Part shown: positions 59,880 through 64,000 of the stretch, one piece after another
Layout of the letters: each line of letters starts with the position of its first letter
Position numbering within the stretch: position 1 is the stretch's first letter
Source of the DNA: Enterococcus innesii
GTDB taxonomy: Bacteria; Bacillota; Bacilli; Lactobacillales; Enterococcaceae
Assembly: GCA_018982785.1 (NCBI GenBank)
Contig: JAHHEN010000002.1
Coordinates: 439,001 to 503,000 of the forward strand
DNA length: 64,000 nucleotides
Direction of reading: 5' to 3'
Translations under genes and position numbers: made by a program
Notes under the pieces: generated by a model
The model's input: only the letters and a program-made list of their open reading frames with translations
What the model was told of the DNA's origin: nothing
Database searches by the model: none

Positions 59880-60569
59880 ATGAAACGACTATTGGACAAT
59901 GATTGGCAAGAACAATTGCAAGAATCATTTGAGCAACCCTATTACCAACAACTACGGGCTTTCTTGAAACAAGAATATGCCCAGCAAACGATCCATCCAG
60001 CGATGGATCATATTTATGAAGCACTTAAACTGACGCCATACCATGACGTAAAAGTCGTCATCTTAGGTCAAGATCCTTATCATGGCCCGCACCAAGCCCA
60101 CGGACTGTCGTTTTCCGTGCAGCCGGGGGTTAAAATACCGCCTTCCTTACGCAATATTTACAAGGAATTAGCCGATGACTTAGGGATTGCACCTGTGTCC
60201 CATGGCTATCTTGTGCCATGGGCGCAACAAGGGGTCTTATTGTTGAATACCGTATTGACGGTACGTGAAGGGCAAGCCTATTCACATCATGGACGTGGCT
60301 GGGAGCAGCTGACAGATACGATTATCGAAAAATTGAATCAACGAGAAGAACCGGTCATTTTTGTACTTTGGGGCAAACCCGCCCAAAAAAAAGCCGCTTT
60401 GTTAGATACCAGCAAGCATATTATTATAACAGCGCCTCATCCAAGTCCGTTATCAGCGCATCGAGGATTCTTTGGTTCGAAGCCTTTTTCTAAGATCAAT
60501 CAAGCATTGTTGGCGTTAGGGGAAGAACCGATTTCCTGGGCGTTGCCAGAAAAAATAACACAGTTGTAA
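59880..60569 (+). CDS. ung: Uracil-DNA glycosylase
   Basis: 229 residues, normal length. Removes uracil from DNA. Catalytic Asp65 is in '[22 protein letters not shown]'; '[16 protein letters not shown]' and the Leu loop '[21 protein letters not shown]' intercalate into DNA. The ATG at 59880 follows AAAGGAG by 8 bases; the longer frame starting at 59826 has no site. It is followed by pta in the same order as other enterococci. Confidence 0.96.
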   Translation: MKRLLDNDWQEQLQESFEQPYYQQLRAFLKQEYAQQTIHPAMDHIYEALKLTPYHDVKVVILGQDPYHGPHQAHGLSFSVQPGVKIPPSLRNIYKELADDLGIAPVSHGYLVPWAQQGVLLLNTVLTVREGQAYSHHGRGWEQLTDTIIEKLNQREEPVIFVLWGKPAQKKAALLDTSKHIIITAPHPSPLSAHRGFFGSKPFSKINQALLALGEEPISWALPEKITQL

Positions 60570-60581
60570 AACTGTGTTATT
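60554..60581 (+). terminator. Hairpin at the end of ung
   Basis: AATAACACAGTT pairs with AACTGTGTTATT across GTAA; the loop holds the stop codon. No long T run follows, so it may only protect the 3' end. Confidence 0.55.
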
Positions 60582-60710
60582 TAGAATGAGTGAATTTGTG
60601 AAAAAGGTAACGATATTTAAAATAATCGACTAATACAGGATTTTTATCTGTTCTTTTTTTCGCAGTTATTGTACAATGGAAGGGTATAAAAAAACTGGAG
60701 GTCTTTACCC

Positions 60711-61694
60711 GTGGAATTATTCGAAAGTTTAAAATTTAAAATCGTGCGTCGTCATATCAAAATCGTTTTTCCAGAAGCAACAGATCCTCGTATCCTAGGT
60801 GCTGCTAGCCGTTTACGTTCAGAAGAATTGATTGAACCCGTTTTGATCGGTAACCCGGTTGAAATCGAAAAAGCAGCAGAAGCTCGCGGAATCAACGTAT
60901 CAAACTTTGAAATTTTAGATCCTGAAAATTATGATCGTTGGGATGAAATGGTTGAAGCTTTTGTGGAACGCCGCAACGGCAAAGCAACCAAAGAACAAGC
61001 AGAAGAAATCTTAAAAGATGTCAACTATTTCGGTACGATGTTGACTTACATGGGCATTACTGAAGGAATGGTTTCAGGAGCGATCCATTCTACGGGTGAT
61101 ACAGTAAGACCCGCTTTACAAATCATCAAAACAAAACCAGGTGTGAGCCGTACAAGTGGTGCTTTCTTAATGGTTCGTGGTCGTGACCAAGAAAAATACT
61201 TGTTCTCAGACTGTGCCATCAATGTAAACCCAAATGCACAAGAATTAGCAGAAATCGCTGTTGACTCAGCGAAAACCGCTGAATTATTTGAAATCGATCC
61301 AAAAGTTGCTATGTTAAGCTTCTCAACGAAAGGTTCTGCGAAAGCACCAGAAGTAGATAAAGTCGTTGAAGCAACAAAAATCGCCAAAGAATTGGCACCA
61401 GAATACCAAATCGATGGAGAATTGCAATTCGATGCTGCGTATATCTCAGCAGTTGCGCAATTGAAAGCTCCTGAATCTGAAGTAGCTGGTAAAGCAACCG
61501 TCTTTGTTTTCCCAGATTTACAATCAGGAAACATTGGTTACAAGATCGCCCAACGTTTTGGTAACTTTGAAGCGATTGGACCAATCTTACAAGGGTTGAA
61601 CAAACCAATCTCTGATTTGTCTCGTGGTTCAAATGAAGAAGATGTCTACAAATTATCAATCATTACTGCGGCACAAACACTAATGGAAAAATAA
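60711..61694 (+). CDS. pta: Phosphate acetyltransferase
   Basis: 327 residues, the short Pta/EutD form. Interconverts acetyl-CoA and acetyl phosphate in mixed-acid fermentation. 'KIVFPEATDPRILGAASRLRSEELIEPVLIGN' N-terminus, 'GMVSGAIHSTGDTVRPALQIIKTKPGVSRTSGAFLM', 'QELAEIAVDSAKTAELF', 'MLSFSTKGSAKAPEVDKV', and 'VFPDLQSGNIGYKIAQRFGNFEAIGPILQGLNKPISDLSRG' are diagnostic. GTG start with GGAGG 9 bases ahead. Codon use is strongly biased, with many GAA and AAA codons, which fits high expression. Confidence 0.97.
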   Translation: MELFESLKFKIVRRHIKIVFPEATDPRILGAASRLRSEELIEPVLIGNPVEIEKAAEARGINVSNFEILDPENYDRWDEMVEAFVERRNGKATKEQAEEILKDVNYFGTMLTYMGITEGMVSGAIHSTGDTVRPALQIIKTKPGVSRTSGAFLMVRGRDQEKYLFSDCAINVNPNAQELAEIAVDSAKTAELFEIDPKVAMLSFSTKGSAKAPEVDKVVEATKIAKELAPEYQIDGELQFDAAYISAVAQLKAPESEVAGKATVFVFPDLQSGNIGYKIAQRFGNFEAIGPILQGLNKPISDLSRGSNEEDVYKLSIITAAQTLMEK

Positions 61695-61716
61695 GCAGCC
61701 AATCGCTGCACTGATG

Positions 61717-61748
61717 AAAAACTGATCCCTTGAGGGTCAGTTTTTTGT
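61717..61748 (+). terminator. Terminator of pta
   Basis: AAAACTGATCCC pairs with GGGTCAGTTTT (one bulge) with a short loop, followed by T residues to 61746. Confidence 0.8.
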
Positions 61749-61841
61749 TTTGCTCTTGGAAAGTTGAGGGCAGCAAAGCAGGGGGCGTCCGTATGAATCA
61801 ACGATCCAGTGATCGTCGGGAAATTTTCCCTAAGCTCCTTC

Positions 61842-61871
61842 TTTACAATTCCTTGAAAAACAGGCTATACT
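61842..61871 (+). promoter_or_regulatory. Promoter of tsaE
   Basis: TTTACA (61842-61847), 18 bases, TATACT (61866-61871), 38 bases before the ATG. Confidence 0.55.
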
Positions 61872-61909
61872 AGCAACTAGTAAATTAGATTGATCAAAGG
61901 ATGGGGACT

Positions 61910-62383
61910 ATGTTTACCATTAACGACTTAGAAGCAACCGCAGCATTTGCAAAAATCATTGGAGAAGTAGCCGAGCCAGGGGATAATCTGGTATTGACGG
62001 GCGACTTAGGTGCTGGCAAAACAACCATGACGAAAGGCATCGCCTTGGGGCTAGGAATCGAGCAACTGATCAAAAGTCCGACCTATACGATCATTCGTGA
62101 ATATACCAATGGGCGGATGCCCCTGTACCATATGGATGTCTATCGGGTGGAATACGGTGCAGAAGATTTAGGACTGGATGATTATTTTGAAGGGGATGGC
62201 TTGTGTGTGATCGAGTGGGGCAATCTCTTAGAAGCCTCCCTGCCAGAGGATTATTTAGAACTGATTTTGGAAAAAGATGATACAGATGAACAAAAACGTC
62301 TTGTGAAATGTCATGCATATGGCACCAAATCAACCGCCTTTTTGCAACGGATCACAACCAAATGGCAGGCAGCCCATGAGTGA
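61910..62383 (+). CDS. tsaE: tRNA threonylcarbamoyladenosine biosynthesis ATPase TsaE
   Basis: 157 residues. P-loop ATPase with Walker A 'GDLGAGKTT' at residues 31-39, 'KSPTYTIIREYTNGRMPLYHMDVYRVEY' (switch and Walker B-like), 'GDGLCVIEWGNLL' with the conserved 'EW' and a short C-terminal region. Acts with TsaB, TsaC and TsaD in t6A formation on ANN-decoding tRNAs. The ATG at 61910 is preceded by AAGGA; a start 9 bases earlier is possible. A YrdC/Sua5-like gene is at 32028-32810 of this window but not next to it. Confidence 0.95.
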   Translation: MFTINDLEATAAFAKIIGEVAEPGDNLVLTGDLGAGKTTMTKGIALGLGIEQLIKSPTYTIIREYTNGRMPLYHMDVYRVEYGAEDLGLDDYFEGDGLCVIEWGNLLEASLPEDYLELILEKDDTDEQKRLVKCHAYGTKSTAFLQRITTKWQAAHE

Positions 62384-62900
62384 GATCCAATTACAGATCA
62401 AAGAAGCCACGGGTGCTGATGCCAAAGCTGTGTTAGCAGTCAGTCGACAGCTAGGAGAAGAAACTGATTTTCTCTTAATGGACGAAAGCGGCTTGGCGTT
62501 GCCAGAAGCCCTATTGGCAGAACAGCTGGATGCTATCTATGAACGGGACGACTATTTGCTGTTGTTGGCATTTGATCAAGAACAGTTGATCGCCATGGCA
62601 TCAGTCAAAGGCAATGAAGAGTGGCAATTAGCCCATGTCGGGGAGATCGGTATCTCAATTTTAAAAGACTATTGGGGCTTGGGCTTAGGTTCACTCCTGA
62701 TTGAAGAATTACTGGACTGGGTAGTAGAAGTTGGCGAATTGACCCGCATCGAATTGACCGTCCAAGCGAGAAATCTACGAGCGATCCATCTGTATCAAAA
62801 ATTTGGTTTTTTAACAGAAGGCTGCATGAAAGAAGCGGTGCAAACCCGCGAGGGGCAAAAAGTTGACGTCTTGATGATGGCACGTCTTATTGAATCATAA
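62376..62900 (+). CDS. GNAT family N-acetyltransferase
   Basis: 174 residues. 'VGEIGISILKDYWGLGLGSLLIEELLDWV' has the acetyl-CoA loop and 'RIELTVQARNLRAIHLYQKFGFLTEGCMKEAVQTREGQKVDVLMMARLI' the C-terminal strand-helix of RimJ/RimL-like members. The start overlaps the end of tsaE by 8 bases, so it is coupled with it. Earlier in-frame starts would read through tsaE. The tsaE-GNAT pairing recurs in enterococci; the substrate is unknown. Confidence 0.9.
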   Translation: MSEIQLQIKEATGADAKAVLAVSRQLGEETDFLLMDESGLALPEALLAEQLDAIYERDDYLLLLAFDQEQLIAMASVKGNEEWQLAHVGEIGISILKDYWGLGLGSLLIEELLDWVVEVGELTRIELTVQARNLRAIHLYQKFGFLTEGCMKEAVQTREGQKVDVLMMARLIES

Positions 62901-62916
62901 AAAAGGAGTGAAGGAA

Positions 62917-63432
62917 ATGGAGTTTCGGGAACCGACGATCGCAGACTGCGATCAAATCGAAGCGTATCGGCAAGCGTTTGAGAAGAATCAAGAAGTCATC
63001 CACGGTGGGGCAGAACTTGTAGAAAGCCCGACAGCCAAAGACTGGCTAGTGGGATTGGCGGATTTTAAAACAGCAGAAACGGTACCAGAAGGATTCGTCC
63101 CCGCCCGTACCTATCTGGCTATCCAAGATCAAAAAGTGGTCGGTCTCTTGAATCTGCGTCTGACACTTAATGCGTATTTGCGCCAAATTGGCGGACACAT
63201 CGGGTATTCGGTGCACCCAGACCATCGAAAGCAAGGCATCGGCTCGGCAATGCTGGCACAGTCATTGGTAAAGGCCAAACAATTTGGCTTGAAAAACGTG
63301 TTAGTAACCTGTGAAGAAGCCAATCGCGCCTCCGCCAAAGTCATTGAAAACAACGGCGGTAAACTAACCGAAAAAGTCATTGATCCAGAAGATGGCGCTG
63401 TAATCTGTCATTATTGGATCGACCTGACCTGA
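62917..63432 (+). CDS. GNAT family N-acetyltransferase
   Basis: 171 residues. 'LRLTLNAYLRQIGGHIGYSVHPDHRKQGIGSAMLAQSLVKAKQFGLKNVLVTCEEANRASAKVIENNGGKLTEKV' is the complete acetyl-CoA-binding core with the R-x-x-G-x-G/A motif; the N-terminal 80 residues include 'QAFEKNQEVIHGGAELVESPTAKDWL'. The ATG at 62917 follows AAAGGAGTGAAGG; a TTG 27 bases earlier has no site. Third gene of the tsaE operon. Substrate unknown. Confidence 0.9.
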   Translation: MEFREPTIADCDQIEAYRQAFEKNQEVIHGGAELVESPTAKDWLVGLADFKTAETVPEGFVPARTYLAIQDQKVVGLLNLRLTLNAYLRQIGGHIGYSVHPDHRKQGIGSAMLAQSLVKAKQFGLKNVLVTCEEANRASAKVIENNGGKLTEKVIDPEDGAVICHYWIDLT

Positions 63433-63454
63433 AATGAATGCTTCCTTAAATGAA

Positions 63455-63502
63455 AACGTGCGTCCTAAAGTCTAGCGCAATGCTGACTTTAGGACGCACG
63501 TT
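63455..63502. terminator. Bidirectional terminator with perfect 18-base stem
   Basis: AACGTGCGTCCTAAAGTC (63455-63472) and its exact inverse (63485-63502) with a 12-base loop, between two converging genes. Confidence 0.85.
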
Positions 63503-63507
63503 CTTAT

Positions 63508-64000
63508 TTATTTGACTAATACTAATTTTTTTAATGGATCGATGCCAAATTCTTCTTCTTGACGCAATAAGATTTGGGCACATGCCCGACTATCTTCCAA
63601 GGCATCATGGTGGTTTAGTAAAGGAATCTGTAATTGCTCACAAACCGTGTTTAATTTGTGGTTCGTAAATTCTGGATACAGTTTGCGGCTCGTTCGCACC
63701 GTGCATAAGGAAAGATAATTTGGTTGTGACAACCCATAATAATCAAGACATCCTGCCAAAACCCCAGTATCAAAACCAGCGTTATGCGCAACGATCAAAC
63801 TGTTCAGTTGATAATATTGTTGGATTTGTTTCCATACGTCAGGAAACTTAGGCGCTTCTTGTACATCTTCTGGACGGATGCCATGAATTTGAATGTTTTT
63901 CAAAAAAATTCCGTTTCCGGTTGGATCAATGTGTAATATTCGCCCACGATTTTGCTATCTTGTACCATGACTAGTGCAAGGGAACAGGCACTATGCTTTT
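63508..64000 (-). CDS. DnaQ-like 3'-5' exonuclease (N-terminal part beyond window end)
   Basis: About 163 residues are visible and the frame is open to the right edge. The Exo II and III motifs are present: 'NSLIVAHNAGFDTGVLAGCLDYYG' with the Asp, and 'HHDALEDSRACAQILL' with the H-x(4)-D pair of DEDDh exonucleases. Before them comes 'MVQDSKIVGEYYTLIQPETEFFLKNIQIHGI'; the Exo I motif (DxE) lies outside the window. TTG at 63903 was not taken as the start because the frame and family similarity run on. Likely acts on nucleic acid ends; Pol III epsilon-type, not necessarily the replicase subunit. Confidence 0.87.

Noticed and set aside
61046-61534. 162-codon minus-strand frame over pta
   Set aside because: Mirror of a highly biased, highly conserved coding region; such long antisense frames are expected there.
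1-64000. Search for CRISPR arrays, tRNA/rRNA genes, transposases, prophage genes
   Set aside because: No regular direct repeats with spacers, no rRNA or tRNA signature, and no transposase, integrase or phage structural gene could be found by reading.

Overview
The window looks like a chromosomal segment of a low-GC Gram-positive lactic acid bacterium, most likely an Enterococcus. The basis is the Firmicute-type signals (AGGAGG ribosome binding sites, TTGACA/TATAAT promoters, U-tailed terminators), the many PTS and LacI/GntR-controlled sugar loci, the DUF1827-type small protein, the EfrAB-like ABC exporter pair, and the housekeeping order ung - pta - tsaE - GNAT. The moderate GC content would suit the E. 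casseliflavus/gallinarum side of the genus, but that is inference. I see no rRNA, tRNA, CRISPR array, prophage or complete insertion sequence.

Region 1 (1-4650) is a nucleoside-salvage unit: the end of a LacI regulator, a promoter with two palindromic operators, then nucleoside hydrolase, a DcuC-family transporter, a GNAT acetyltransferase and ribokinase. Region 2 (4658-15450) has a lone amidohydrolase and a maltose/oligosaccharide operon: RDD protein, small membrane protein, GH65 phosphorylase, ABC binding protein and two permeases, a second GH65 gene broken by two single-base frameshifts, and its LacI regulator. Near-identical CTAAAACGTTTT operators lie in front of the operon and in front of the first GH65 gene. 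Region 3 (15650-20340) is a lactose/cellobiose-class PTS operon with a PRD regulator and an unusual embedded tyrosine phosphatase. A 12-TM orphan membrane protein and a HigBA-like toxin-antitoxin pair with an almost leaderless toxin mRNA follow.

Region 4 (22560-27260) carries guanine deaminase plus an NCS2 purine permease behind a PurBox placed about 76 bases before the predicted transcription start, a LysM/Apf-like secreted wall protein and an MmcQ/YjbR protein. Region 5 (27270-35060) holds a heterodimeric ABC exporter with one degenerate ATP site, an RNHCP protein behind a long leader containing a short upstream ORF and two in-frame stops, a YrdC/Sua5 protein, a CDF transporter and a YitT protein. 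Region 6 (35060-44640) is hexuronate metabolism: GntR/FCD regulator, uxuB-uxuA-uxaC, then an alkyltransferase-like DNA-binding protein overlapping a UTRA GntR regulator, an enolase-superfamily acid-sugar dehydratase, and a divergent EIIBCA permease. A 12-base inverted operator pair lies in the divergent promoter region.

Region 7 (44635-50320) has an ABC-2 export pair, small regulators, a LacI regulator, a TipA-type MerR gene with a 19-base promoter spacer, a HAD phosphatase and DUF1827. An intergenic stretch at about 50327-50488 can fold into a nested RNA ending in eight U residues and may be an undescribed small RNA. Region 8 (50564-64000) has pncB-nadE (NAD salvage), an LtaS-like sulfatase, a membrane MutS-like ATPase, an orphan NrdI, a VOC protein, GNATs, a LURP-one-like protein, a HAD phosphatase, ung, pta, tsaE, two GNATs and a DnaQ-like exonuclease cut by the window end.
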